Part shown: piece after piece, positions 22,811-33,916 of the stretch
Position numbering within the stretch: the first letter of the stretch is position 1
Layout of the letters: each line of letters begins with the position of its first letter
Source of the DNA: Athripsodes cinereus
Taxonomy: Eukaryota > Arthropoda > Insecta > Trichoptera > Leptoceridae
Direction: 5' to 3'
Assembly: GCA_947579605.1 (NCBI GenBank)
Contig: OX388317.1
Location: forward strand, 11,675,384 to 11,739,383
Length of the DNA stretch: 64,000 bases
The notes under the pieces: model-generated
What the model saw: only the letters and a program-made list of their open reading frames with translations
What the model was told of the DNA's origin: nothing
The model's database searches: none
Program-made: the position numbers and the translations under genes

Positions 22811-25800
22811 ATACTACTATACTATACCCTCACGCCGTATCCCAAGTGGGGTAGGCAGAGAGAACGGAACGCCACACAGATCTATCTTTACACACTTCCT
22901 TCGCTTCCTCCACATTCATACAGTTTCTCATACACGCACGTCGATTCCTCTTACTCAACACGCGGCCGTCCTTGAGAATTTGATCCACGTGATCAAGCCA
23001 CGTGGTTCTCGGACGTCCGCGCTTCCTCACACCTTTTCTTTCAGACAAGTATATCCTCTTTGTCATTCTTACTTCGTTCATTCGTTCAACGTGTCCAAAC
23101 CACCGTAGTTTATTCACGCGCATTCTGTCCACAACACTCTTCTTGCATCCGCTCATTCTTCTAATATCCTCATTCTTCACTCTATCACGCAGCGTTTTAC
23201 CAACCATTCTTCTTAACGATCGCATCTCCACTGCATTTATTCCACTTTCGTCCTTCTTCAGCCACGTCCATGTCTCGCTTGCATACGTAAGTGACGGTAC
23301 CAGAATGGTATTGTGCACCAGCATTTTAGCCATGTTCGACACATTGCCATTGCTGACAATGGGTCGAAGTGCACCGTTCACTCTAGCACCGGCCACTTTC
23401 CTTCTTTCAATGTCCCTATCGCATCTTCCATCCCTCGTAAACATACTTCCCAAATATACATACTCACTTACTTGCTCCAAACATTCGTCACCAACTTTAA
23501 TCTCGCAAATCGTTTTTTCATTCTCTCTTTCAAAAACAAGAACTTTCGTCTTCATAACATTCATTTTCAAACCATTCAAATTGCAACTATCATACACACA
23601 CGTAACAATCTCTTGTAAGTCCCTTTCACTCTCAGCCATTAACACCAAATCATCTGCGTACATCAATGCATTCACCCGAAACCCATTCAGCTCGACACCA
23701 ACATCCATCTCTTTCACAGGTCGCATACAGTAGTCGAAGAATAAGTTGAACAGCCACGGAGACATGACACAACCTTGCTTCACTCCCTTGGTGAGGACAA
23801 ACCACTCCGAGAGAGTATTATTTACCCTCACGCATGCGGAGCTTCCCACATAAAGTGAAGATATTGCGCGGATCAACCGGCTGCTCACCCCACACTCCGA
23901 CAACACGCGCCACAACCTTTCCCGGTCCACTCGATCATATGCTTTCTCCAGATCCACGAATGCACAAAAAAGCCTCTGGTGTTTACCCAGAAACTTCTCT
24001 ATAACCATTCGCAGGGAGAAGATCTGATCGGTGCACCCTCTGCCATTCAAAAAAGCTCCTTGCGCATCCCATATCTTACACTCAGTTATCTTTCGTACTC
24101 TCTCAATCAAAATTCTACCATACAATTTCCCTATTGAGCTCAGCAAGCTAATAGCCCGATAACTCCCGCATTCAAGTCTAGAGCCTTTCCCTTTGTACAG
24201 GGGGCAGATGATAGCCCTCCTCCAATCCTCTGGTGTGACGCCTTCTCTCCAACATTCGTTGAAAAGCTCCAAGCACCACGCGAGAGCCCCCGGTCCACCA
24301 GACTTGATGAGCTCAACGGCAACACAATCATACCCTACAGCTTTACCGCACTTCACCTTTTTTAATGCATTCATAATCTCATTCATGTCTATCATATCGT
24401 TTTCATTCACACTGCTTTCAATGTCGTCATACTCATTCTCATTTGTACCATCACATTCAAACAGATCTTCGAAATACTCCTTCCATCTCCGTAACACACA
24501 TTCATCATTCACTAACACACATCCATCCTTATCTTTTATCCCTTTCATACTGTTCACACTTGTACCCGTCATCTTTCGTTTCACTTCATTCCAAAAAATC
24601 TTCATATTTTCACTCGCATACGTAGACAATTTCTTACATTCTTCATCTTCAAGCATTTTTTTCTTCATTTTCACAACTTCACGCACTTCCTTCTTGCATA
24701 TCTTGTATACTTCTTTCTTTCGTTCGTTTTCAAATGTGTCACACTGATTCACACTCAGTAAGTCTTTCCAAGCATTCTTCTTCTTATCTACAGCTTCTTT
24801 CACATCATTATCCCACCATGCATCGCCTTTTTTACGTCCTACTTTAGCTTCACCACATGCTTCTTTTGCACTCCCTACAAGCACACTTTTTAAGACATCC
24901 CACCTTTCATTCATCGTTAGATCATTCTTTCCGTTCGCGCTAAGCTTCTCATTCACAGTTTTTACATATTCATTCTTTACACTCTCATCTTTCAGTTTTT
25001 CGACTCTCAATCTCTTAGATGGCGTGGACTTTTGTGTTCTTGAACGCCAACCGGAGAATAGATTTATTCTTGAGACGACAAGAAAATGGTCCGTCTCCAG
25101 CTCAGCGCCTCGATACACTCTAGTGTCCGTGGTCGCCTTCCTGAGACGAGAGTCCACACACACGAGGTCAATCATCGATCTTTCATTCCCTCTCTCCCAG
25201 GTATACATGTGGATCTCCTTGTGGGGGAAAAAGGTATTCGCCACAAAGAGATCCATCTCCAAACACATTTCAATTATTCTCTTACCATTATCGTTCACTC
25301 TACTGTCTCCATTCATTCCCAAAACATTTTCAAGTTCATTCCTTCTAACACCCACCCAACCATTCAAATCACCTGCCAAGATCAATCTTTCATTATCTTT
25401 TTTATCTTCTGCAATCTTTCTCACGCAATTCCAGAACTCTTCCTTTTCCGTCTCTATGGCATCGTTCCCAGGACCATACCCAACTATGAGTAAGATCCTA
25501 GTCATCCCCACTTTGAAACGGATCCAGATTAGCCTGGGGCTTACACATTCATACCCTTTCATACATTCACTCATTCTTTTCGATAAAAAAGCACCCACAC
25601 CTTGACACGCGTGTTGTGTATCTGGGACACCAGACCACAACTCGATCCTTCCATCACTTTCTTTAATACCACATCCTTTCCTCTTCGTTTCGCATACACA
25701 TAAAACATCCAAATACTTATCATTCATCATCTCTAAAATTTCGTCCGTCTTTCTCACCATCCCTCCTCTCACATTCAAAACTCCCACTCTACATTCCGCT

Positions 25801-25862
25801 CTCCTCTTTGTGCCCTTCACCCACTTTGACGCGGCATGATGGGTGGCAAGCCTCATCGCTGC
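22811..25862 (-). mobile_element. Intact RTE-like non-LTR retrotransposon
   Basis: The body is 3052 bp and bounded by an exact ATGAGCTT duplication. The minus strand begins GCAGCGATGAGGCTTGCC, only 6 nt before the first ATG, and the stop codon lies about 20 nt before the (TATAG)n tail. The element is therefore almost entirely coding. One long ORF with endonuclease then RT, a very short 3' UTR and a microsatellite tail are features of the RTE clade. Truncated relatives are at 6381, 28388, 30168 and 44892. Its ends are shared with SINE-A. Confidence 0.92.
22830..25856 (-). CDS. LINE endonuclease and reverse transcriptase polyprotein
   Basis: The frame is open for 1029 codons up to 25919, but the insertion border at 25862 means the true start is probably the ATG at 25856, giving 1008 residues. 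Numbering from 25919: an apurinic-type endonuclease spans about 45-285 (VGVLNVRGG, CETK at 76-79, LAGDLNGW at 181-188, DLVCVDSR, ETDHF at 275-279). A reverse transcriptase spans about 560-830 (PLYKGKG, FVDLEKAYD at 654-662, KGVKQGC at 711-717, YADD at 754-757). The C-terminal part has LRWFGHVERM and KRGRPRTTWLDHV. All catalytic motifs look intact and no stop or frameshift interrupts them. It would nick the target and prime reverse transcription there. The copy may be competent to move. Confidence 0.95.
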   Translation of the reverse strand: MRLATHHAASKWVKGTKRRAECRVGVLNVRGGMVRKTDEILEMMNDKYLDVLCVCETKRKGCGIKESDGRIELWSGVPDTQHACQGVGAFLSKRMSECMKGYECVSPRLIWIRFKVGMTRILLIVGYGPGNDAIETEKEEFWNCVRKIAEDKKDNERLILAGDLNGWVGVRRNELENVLGMNGDSRVNDNGKRIIEMCLEMDLFVANTFFPHKEIHMYTWERGNERSMIDLVCVDSRLRKATTDTRVYRGAELETDHFLVVSRINLFSGWRSRTQKSTPSKRLRVEKLKDESVKNEYVKTVNEKLSANGKNDLTMNERWDVLKSVLVGSAKEACGEAKVGRKKGDAWWDNDVKEAVDKKKNAWKDLLSVNQCDTFENERKKEVYKICKKEVREVVKMKKKMLEDEECKKLSTYASENMKIFWNEVKRKMTGTSVNSMKGIKDKDGCVLVNDECVLRRWKEYFEDLFECDGTNENEYDDIESSVNENDMIDMNEIMNALKKVKCGKAVGYDCVAVELIKSGGPGALAWCLELFNECWREGVTPEDWRRAIICPLYKGKGSRLECGSYRAISLLSSIGKLYGRILIERVRKITECKIWDAQGAFLNGRGCTDQIFSLRMVIEKFLGKHQRLFCAFVDLEKAYDRVDRERLWRVLSECGVSSRLIRAISSLYVGSSACVRVNNTLSEWFVLTKGVKQGCVMSPWLFNLFFDYCMRPVKEMDVGVELNGFRVNALMYADDLVLMAESERDLQEIVTCVYDSCNLNGLKMNVMKTKVLVFERENEKTICEIKVGDECLEQVSEYVYLGSMFTRDGRCDRDIERRKVAGARVNGALRPIVSNGNVSNMAKMLVHNTILVPSLTYASETWTWLKKDESGINAVEMRSLRRMVGKTLRDRVKNEDIRRMSGCKKSVVDRMRVNKLRWFGHVERMNEVRMTKRIYLSERKGVRKRGRPRTTWLDHVDQILKDGRVLSKRNRRACMRNCMNVEEAKEVCKDRSVWRSVLSAYPTWDTA

Positions 25863-25870
25863 ATGAGCTT

Positions 25871-28000
25871 GATAGAATTTATTAATGAATTTGAGTGATC
25901 TTCTTTGTAAATATAACAATGTATATAATGTGGTTTTATATTTAATATATTTTCAAATATTCAGTTATCGATATAAAGAAAGGTCATTAAATATAGCAGG
26001 TAGTCATAAAAAAGCTTTTGAATTAATTTGAGAACTATTACAGTATTTTTCTAAAAGAATTTCATAAATAATAATAATATATGCACATTGTCAGACGCAA
26101 AGGACAGCAACATTGTAAATTATCTCCTTGGTACTGTGGTAAGTACTTCATTTATCAAATTTAATGGATCATCAAGTATCACTTTACGAACTATTATTAA
26201 ATCTACAAAAACTATCAAGTCCCTTCTAAGTGAGATAAATGGTAAATAAACTTACTCCTTGGCTTCGGATATAATCTTGTTAAAATTATAGTAATATCCA
26301 ATAGATAGTCCCATTAAATATTATCAGTAGGTATTTCAAACGATTTTGTCAAAATCGTCCAAGTTGTTTCACAAGATGAAATATTTTAATATGAATTTGA
26401 ATTTGTCTTTTGTACACGATGGTCCATTTAAGTTTTGAAGAGATAATTGTTTGGTTAAGTAATATTATAGAACTAAGTCCTTTTCTCCGCCCTAAAATGG
26501 TTTCTTACATTCAATTTACCCTGATCCTCAAAATAATTTAAGGAAGCACTAATGAATACATCCGCAATAGTGAATTCAAAGTGGACCCTGAATTATTTGT
26601 GAAACCTCTAGGTATCCCGTTGATCAAATTCATTGAAACAGCGAGGAGCTTAATTTTAATCGTCCTTAACTATTAATTTACGAACTTGTTATTGTTAAAA
26701 TTGCTTTTTCACTACAATGAATTCCACAAGATGAGATATTGAATAATTTAACTATAATCCCCAAGAATATTGATACCTGAATAATTTATATGTTTAATAA
26801 AACTTACTACATAGTTTATAACTTGACTATATGAGATTTGGAAATGGTTTGTAAGCGATTAGAATCTTTGTGCCTAAATATTTTAAAAGAAACTGTAAAA
26901 GATTAAATTACGAAAAAAAATATTACGTAACTTTTCAATAATGATAATATTATGTTACGCATTGTAAAATAAAATGTCGAGTGATATAGTCATGGATGAA
27001 GAAAGACGACAATTTTGCAATCAATGCTTTTTTACAATTTTTTAATAATATTCGAGGTTATTGCATCAAGATGTTTTTAAGTGATCTTAAATTATAAGAT
27101 TTGGCGCCATATAAATTGTCTATTTTTTACCAAGAAAAGTTTGTTTTGAAAGTAATGGAAACATTCTTAAGAAGAATACAACACGGTTCATCTGAAAATC
27201 CAAAAAAACACAATTACAAAGGCCGTGAAAAGCTATGAACATTATTAACATTAGCATGTTTTATATTTAGTGATGAAACATTGATTCACTTTAAAAATAA
27301 TTTTATAATTTTTGTGCAGGAGCTAATGTTTGATAAATAATTGTCATGTTGCTATGTTCACTCCACGCTACACATTGATATATTGGGTAGTAGGTAGGTA
27401 TAGGTAATATCTAATGTTCCTTAGACAGTACAGTAGTATAATATATTATCTGGTAGTATGGGTATTAGGTAATTAAATTATATTGTTTCTTGTGTACATT
27501 TGTGCTCAAGTGTTATTTACGAGCTACAACTTATACATTACTGTAGTAATACAGTGGCCATCTTATGGCAACAGCAAGACGTTTAAATTTGTATTTAATG
27601 TTCGTACTTTATAAAATGTACATATTATTATATAATGTCTTATTCTAAGACAATTAATTAAATCTTATAATTATAGCACCATCTACTGTGTATTACTTTG
27701 ATTTATTAATCATTTTCACAAATGGGATAACTAGAAATTGTTGGCATTTTCAAGAGTAATTAATAGTTACATACAAGATATATACATATGATATAAATAA
27801 ACATATATTTTAATAATATGTACATATCAACATGTCGCTAGACGATTCTTGGACTTGATTCGACAGAATGCATCCAATACCACAGTATTCACCTATTTTG
27901 CAAATACTCCTAACTTTCCTTATAGTCGTATACATAGCTACGTATTTCCTTTCGCATGTTTTCTTCTATAGGTACAATTTTTTTTTAGAATATGTTCCAT
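25871..28000. other. Spacer with one coding-like scrap
   Basis: The sequence is mostly AT-rich and anonymous. At 26526-26660 a plus-strand frame reads KVDPELFVKPLGIPLIKF, with balanced codon use, and ends at a TAA. It has no clear splice borders or known match, so I leave it uncalled. Confidence 0.35.
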
Positions 28001-28150
28001 AAAATTTGTAAAAGCTTACAACTCTCTGCCTGAAGAAGTGTTTTTTTTCTACACTTTAAAAAGCATTTAATGAAGAAAAGATTGGAGAAAAGAAATGACT
28101 GATAAAAAATACCATCTCAAGGCCATCCACTCGTTTACGGGTGATTTAGG
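28000..28150 (+). pseudogene. LINE RT C-terminal stub (YNSLPEE type)
   Basis: TACAACTCTCTGCCTGAAG begins a frame YNSLPEEVFFFYTLKKHL followed by MKKRLEKRND and a stop. Y/WNxLP...(F)K..L is the common C-terminal signature of CR1/Jockey-like LINEs. The following ATCCACTCGTTTACGGGTG block recurs at 32764-32808 (ATCCACTCATTTGCGAGTG), so it is probably part of that family's 3' UTR. Confidence 0.5.
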
Positions 28151-28387
28151 ACCGAAAAACTCGACTTGGTAACTTGATCACAAAAACAGTAAATTCATAT
28201 ACCTACATATACTTATCAGAAAGTTGATACTGATTGCTACCACACTCACTATAAGTGTAGGTACAACAAAACCTTACTAACGAATATACAATGCACTACT
28301 ATTTATATTTTTTTTTTATGCAGAACCTTCTTTATTCGAAAAACCTTTACATCAAATACGACATTTCTAAGTTTTATATATTTTTAT

Positions 28388-28589
28388 GAGAACCACGTGG
28401 CTTGATCACGTGGATCAAATTCTCAAGGACGGCCGCGTGTTGAGTAAGAGGAATCGATGTGCGTGTATGAGAAACTGTATGAATGTGGAGGAAGCGAAGG
28501 AAGTGTGTAAAGATAGATCTGTTTGGCGTTCCGTTCTCTCTGCCTACCCCACTTGGGATACGGCGTGAGGGTATAGTATAGTATAGTAG
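28388..28589 (+). mobile_element. 5'-truncated copy of the RTE-like LINE
   Basis: The last 200 bp of the intact LINE are present almost unchanged. The frame RTTWLDHVDQILKDGRVLSK runs to AYPTWDTA and stop, then GGGTATAGTATAGTATAG. One visible residue change is Cys for Arg in RNRCACMRN. A 7-bp TTTTTAT flanks it (28381-28387 and 28590-28596). The near identity implies recent activity of the family. Confidence 0.92.
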
Positions 28590-28651
28590 TTTTTATCTAA
28601 CAAATTTATCGCGAAAGAGGATTTTGTTCGACATCCTGAACCTTGTAGTTG

Positions 28652-28800
28652 CACTGAGAAAAATAATCAACGATTTGTTTGCAAATAATTAATATCTATT
28701 ATAGATTCGTACTAATGAATCGTTTGAACTATCTCTGGTCCTAATCTGATAGTACGTACCAATGATTCGTTGTAAAATTTCGTTAGTATTTTTCTCAGTG
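28652..28800. mobile_element. Small MITE with CACTGAGAAAAATA ends
   Basis: CACTGAGAAAAATA at 28652 and its exact reverse complement TATTTTTCTCAGTG ending at 28800 form 14-bp perfect inverted repeats, extended imperfectly by a few bases. The interior is 120 bp of AT-rich sequence with two ATTCGT-like repeats. No clear target duplication allows assignment to a superfamily. Confidence 0.7.
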
Positions 28801-30160
28801 TGGGTAAATATAATAAGATAATTAGGTGTTGGTAAATTGAAACATAGTTGTCTCATATTATTTTGGCAACGTAGATATTGTAGCTTTTCTTACATATAGT
28901 CATTTCCATGAGTATGCATGTATATTATGTAGTAACATAAAAACGATACGTGAGGATTTTTTTGCAATGTGCGTAAAATATTTGACTGTAGATACGTGTC
29001 TCCATACCTACAATTAGACATTAGTTTATTTCACAATGAAATAACTTCTTTACTCCAATAAGTGCTTTTATTATTTTACCAGCAACAACATAACTTTTTT
29101 TTTTTAATTATTCAGGCATTCCACCCAACATTGAGAGATTTTGCAAATACATAACTTAAATGCATTGAATTTCTGAAATAATCACCAACAAACGAAACGA
29201 CTACGCATGCTAGATATAAATTTATAACATAAAAAATAGTCTTCGGTGGATATAAAAATATGTATTTATTCAACTCTCACAACACACATTATATTTTATT
29301 CTCATAAAAGTGAATATCTTTAATTAATTTTTATTCTATACGAATTAGGAACACATCTAAGTTAATACAAAAAAATGCAATTAGATCAAAATTATCAGGA
29401 ATATTCACGGAAAATCATGTCCAAACTTTGGTTCAATTAAACCTATGTATATGTTAAGAAATATGTGTGATATTTTTGTTTTATTATAAATATTCTTTCT
29501 ACATGCAATATTCAAAAACACATCAATGAGTAAATGGAGTAGAAAATATTATTTCATATTTTTCTGATGAAAAAAAATTATTTACGTTTTAGTTTTCTGA
29601 AATTTCTCATAAATTTAAAGCCTTCTTAAGGAAAGACAAGGACTTAAATAATAATATAATCGTGTCATTGTACATAAATTATTACAATTTTGGAGGACAT
29701 CTTCGAGGTAAATAAAAATTGGTGCGGTTTTTGTTTTCTGAAAAATATTATATTTCATCGTTTCCTTTTATTTCAGTTCAGTACTTATCTTTTCAGAATT
29801 TCGTTGATGTTGAAGAAATAATTAAAACTCTTTGTGATCACAATATTCTTCTTCATGTAATACTCTTCAAAATATTTTAAATAAAAGTCTAAGCACAATT
29901 AAAAATATCTTGGACAAAAGCGAATACTATCTACACATTTTTATTAAAATAATGAAAAAAATTGTATTTCAATGCCTTAAATGAATTTATTGATCACAGA
30001 TTTAAAAAGACGTATTGATGGAAAATATTGATTTAAATATATTTTTATAATGAGAAAGAGGATAATAATAATTATTTTCCATAACATAACCGACAATAAG
30101 AGTTTTTGCTTAAACTTTTTCCCATTTTACCGAATTGGTATGGTATAAACAAAAATGTAT
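28801..30160. other. AT-rich spacer
   Basis: No gene or named repeat is recognised. Confidence 0.4.
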
Positions 30161-30167
30161 TCGTCTG

Positions 30168-30447
30168 TGGTTTGGTTAACGATAGTTTGGACATGTTGAG
30201 CGAATGCAAGATGAAAGTATGACGAAGAGGTTGTATTTGTCTAAAAGAGGAGGTGTGAGGAAGCACGGACGTCCAAGAACCACGTAGCTTGAGCATGTGG
30301 ATCAAATCCTAAAGGACGGTCGCGTGTAGAGTAAGAGAAATCGGCGAACATGTATGAGAAACTGGATGAATGTGGAGGAAGCGAAAGAAGTTCGTAAGGA
30401 TCTATATGGCGTTCCGTTCTCTCTGCCTACCCCTCCTGGGACATAGA
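30168..30447 (+). pseudogene. Diverged 3' fragment of the RTE-like LINE
   Basis: The fragment retains FGHVERMQDESMTKRLYL-like sequence, then GGACGTCCAAGAACCACG, AAAGGACGGTCGCGTGTAG and GTTCCGTTCTCTCTGCCTAC. In-frame stops are present (for example TAG after the GRV codons). It is an older copy than the one at 28388, truncated in the 3' signature. Confidence 0.85.
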
Positions 30448-31455
30448 TAGGTAGAGAGATATTCTTCATTTCTGTGTACAATGTTGGGTTTTTCTGATGT
30501 TATTGATCACCGCCGAGAGAGCCTTCCATTCTTTATCGCATAAACAACTTTATTGTTGTATTGCCATTACTTATGTATATATTTCAATACATTGGCTACA
30601 GATACCAGTGATATGTTATACCTAGATTTGCAATATGAATCTCAAACATGTATCATCAATAAAATCTCGTTGCGGTCCTTGGTGCCGCAATTTTTAGTTT
30701 GAAAAAAAGCGACACACATATAAATTGTTTGTAGATAACAAGAGATAGACAATATGAGAATGGGGATTATAACAGACGACAAAGGCCGGTAGATAGAGAT
30801 GAATATATACAAAAGAAAAGAGATGAATATATATTACTCAGGTATTGTACCTCGACGGATGGGTACACATTTTTAGAGAATATTTGTATGACATTGCGAA
30901 TCTAGTTGTAACATATCACTGACAGATACTTGATTACAGATGTTATACAACATGATGTACCGAGCTAAATATTTTCCTAGTCTAGCTTAACGCTTGACAA
31001 TACCAGACTGAAAATAGTTATGTATCTACTTAAAAATATTAATGTAAAGTATCTTAACCTATCGAGCCGCAAAACTATTGAAAATGTGGTTATACAAACT
31101 TGTCTTACTTTGTACTCTAATAAATTACTATAAAGTAGAAACACGTGTTGTTACCGTCCTTTTATTCTGGCCTCCTTTATAATATTATATTGGTATTATG
31201 TCATCTCAAAGGTTTAAACAGAGAATTGTCATCTTTACAAATCCTATTGAGGGTAAATAATAGTACAAGGACCTACAAAATCAAGAAAATTGTTGATTAG
31301 TTAGACCCGAACATAATTAAACTATTAATTGATATTCGTATTAATTGGTATTATTATTCATGACCAAAACTAGATCATTCTAAGATAGAAATTATCTAAA
31401 TATATTGTTTAAAATTATTTTGATGTTTTCGTTCATATGTACATATATAAAAAAG
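30448..31455. other. AT-rich spacer
   Basis: No supported feature. There is a short GC-richer patch near 30660-30690. Confidence 0.4.
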
Positions 31456-31466
31456 AATATAGAATT

Positions 31467-31723
31467 TATCCCGTGGAGCACCCGGTAAAGAATTGGTCTC
31501 CCACTCTTCTCCGTAAGTTTTCGAGTGTCTTGTAAAAGGCTGGTGTTCGAAAAAAATAAGACATTTTACATCTTAAATTCAGCGATGAGGCTTGCCACCC
31601 ATCCTGAATGTCTTGATTTTTTATTGGCACGAAGAGGACAGTTTGCATGTTTCTTACGTGCAGCTGATCTGCTGGCTACCCCACTTGTGGGATATGCCGT
31701 GATGGTATAGTAGTAGTAGTAGT
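31467..31723 (+). mobile_element. SINE-A, full length, with target-site duplication
   Basis: This is nearly identical to the copy at 12380, from TATCCCGTGGAGCACCC to GTGATGGTATAG and a (TAG)n tail. It is flanked by an exact 11-bp duplication AATATAGAATT (31456-31466 and 31724-31734). Low divergence and intact duplications point to recent insertion. It offers the best consensus for the family. Confidence 0.94.
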
Positions 31724-31866
31724 AATATAGAATTAATGAAATATGCATTATCAAACACAATACTTAGTTGTTAACATAACATAATAAAAATAGTGTAAAT
31801 ATCTTGTACTTATCATAAAAGAATAGCAAAATTGTAATACAATAATAAATGTTAATACTATTAAAT

Positions 31867-31963
31867 ACGAGAGCCGTCTTCTCCGTGCCAACAAAAAAAT
31901 AAGACATTCAGGATGAGTGGCAAATCTCATCGTTGAATTAAAGATGTAAAATATCTTTAGTTT
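31867..31963 (-). mobile_element. SINE-A fragment
   Basis: On the minus strand the internal part of SINE-A is present (GATGAGATTTGCCACTC, CCTGAATGTCTTATTTTT, GGCACGGAGAAGACGGC). Both ends are missing. It lies 130 bp from the full copy in opposite orientation. Confidence 0.7.
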
Positions 31964-33045
31964 TTTATTTATTTTAATATGTTCCTAGTACCTAATCAAA
32001 TTTGGCGTTATTGTTAAACTCGTTTTATTGTCATGTCGTGTAGCTACTTATGTTACGAAATATGTATAAATATAATAAAAATAAATCTAGTTTTGTCTCA
32101 CACATTCAAATTTATAATTAATTATTGATAATATTTTTATTGCAATGATATCATGGTGTGTAGATTCTGGATAATACGCTAGTTTTTCAGTTTGAGTTTT
32201 CCCATGTTTCATAGATACAAATAATAATCTAATACACATAATCTTAATATTCTGCAAAGTTAGATAAATGTATTGTAATGGTATGTTATATCTTATATTA
32301 GGCAGGTAAAACTATTTATTATTTATCAATACAAACTTTCAGCAAACTGCCACGACTACAAATAACTAACAGTTAGTTACTGTAGACAACGACATGAAAG
32401 CGTAGACTAGAAACTCGAACTAAAAATGGGTACAATTGCAATGCTCCATTCCGGTTAAATTAATACAGTTTCATCTCAATCAGTTTTTTAAGAAGCGTTG
32501 GACGAGGATGGTTTCTTTATATTTCACATACTCAGAATATCTGTAAGAATTTGTTTATAGTCAAAACAATAGAATTATCCTTTTTTAAAACAATCGCAGT
32601 TTTCACAACCAATAGGTATCGAGAGTATAAAAATAAAACTAAGTATTTTTATTGTGTTTTTTTGTTGTTGTACTAATGACGATAAGTAAATGTACCTTAT
32701 GCAGAGTTAGTGACTAAAAGTGCGAGTGAAACAACGAAATGAAACAGATATATTCTATTCTTCTCAAGGGCATCCACTCATTTGCGAGTGATTTTGGCCA
32801 ATATGGAACAATGAGTTTTTAACAATGATATATGTATTAAAAAAAAACAATAATGACGTGTTTTACGCAAAATGAACCCTAATATAAAGACGGGGTAGAA
32901 ACAGATATATGTATTGTCTTTGTATTGTGACACGGTCATTCTAGGTAACTTTGACTTTCAAAATGTAATATTTTCATTAGATGCGGTAGAGTAAATATTA
33001 TTCAGAATGCATAATTATTCACAAATAATTCCATAGGGTATACCG
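31964..33045. other. AT-rich spacer with one repeat scrap
   Basis: Nothing coding is seen. The segment 32764-32808 (GGGCATCCACTCATTTGCG) is related to 28107-28150 and, more distantly, 34200-34230. The three share an ACTCxTxTGCGAGT hairpin. Confidence 0.4.
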
Positions 33046-33048
33046 TTA

Positions 33049-33225
33049 GGCTGACCAACACAAAGATTGTTGGATAACATCAACCGAGATCTGGAGGAGC
33101 TCAATGCTAAAGACGACTGGCAGTCCATTGCTCAAGATAGAAAGTCTTGGACATCTATTGTTTCGGAGGCAAAGATCCTGCAAGGGCTGTTCGGCCATCG
33201 GAAGTATGAAAGTAAGTAATTCCAT
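33049..33225 (+). pseudogene. LINE ORF C-terminus (DWQSIAQDR family)
   Basis: The frame reads PTQRLLDNINRDLEELNA, then DDWQSIAQDRKSWTSIV and SEAKILQGLFGHRK to a TAA at 33220-33222. GRP(T)xR..D.I..DL and W..AQDR..W are hallmarks of RTE-like LINE C-termini. An upstream Arg codon is now TGA. A shorter relative on the minus strand at 36765-36860 shares NRDLEELN. This lineage is distinct from the intact LINE. Confidence 0.8.
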
Positions 33226-33828
33226 TCGTCACATTATATTATTTGAATGATCTAAAAAGTTCATAATTTTTTTTGTCAGAATGACTGTTGCGTTTTCTGA
33301 ACCTAAGCATTAATATCGGTGACTGTAGAAATTATGTAGGTTTCTAGCAGAGACGAGTAGAGTTTGTTGTTACATAGTAGAACGAGAACTAACAGAACAA
33401 CAACTAGTATTTGTACTAGAACTACTGTGTACTACTTACCTCCCTTGAAGCACGTTAATTAAATTAACACATTTCTCTCGGAGATGTTCACGTGTTACAG
33501 CAAATATTATTTAGCTTTATTGTTGGCTTTCAAATAAAATCACTACTATTTTTTTAAAAGTAAATTGCTGTAAAAGATGAAGCTAAAATTTGTAATTAAA
33601 ATAGAATAAACAACTGTTCATGACGAAGTTTTTTTTAATTAAAAAAATAAACCGATTAGGTACCAAATGAGATTTCTCAATTAGTTTTTTTATTTTTAAT
33701 TTTAAAACTTGTTATCTGTCCTGAAAAAATAAGCTCTCCTTTTTCAGTTCTAATACAAAGTATATTTAGGTATATAAGTGAAAGACATCGTGCTAAATCA
33801 TAAGAAATTTTGTGATACCCTAGGGGGC
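33226..33828. other. AT-rich spacer
   Basis: No feature is recognised. Confidence 0.35.
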
Positions 33829-33853
33829 ACTCACGATTATAGCATAATCGTGA
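33829..33853. repeat. Perfect 11-bp inverted repeat
   Basis: CTCACGATTAT and ATAATCGTGAG are separated by 3 nt near CACTCACGATTATAGC. It is a compact hairpin, possibly part of the repeat that continues to 33975. Confidence 0.6.
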
Positions 33854-33916
33854 GGGAGCTTTGATGGAAGGATCCTTATTAAAGATCTATGAATCCTCCC
33901 TTAAATAATAAAAACA

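Larger units (their letters stand above)
22803..25870. repeat. 8-bp target-site duplication bounding the intact LINE
   Basis: ATGAGCTT occurs at 22803-22810 and again at 25863-25870, immediately outside the LINE body. It marks both insertion borders. It also shows that the ORF extension beyond 25862 is host flanking sequence. Confidence 0.85.

Noticed and set aside
24193..24747. Plus-strand frames of up to 243 codons within 23002-25605
   Set aside because: They are antisense shadows of the LINE ORF, rich in Ser, Phe and Thr as expected from reverse-complemented Lys/Glu/Arg codons.
26526..26660. Frame with KVDPELFVKPLGIPLIKF
   Set aside because: It looks coding by codon use but is short, has no splice signals and no match I know; noted in the spacer entry only.
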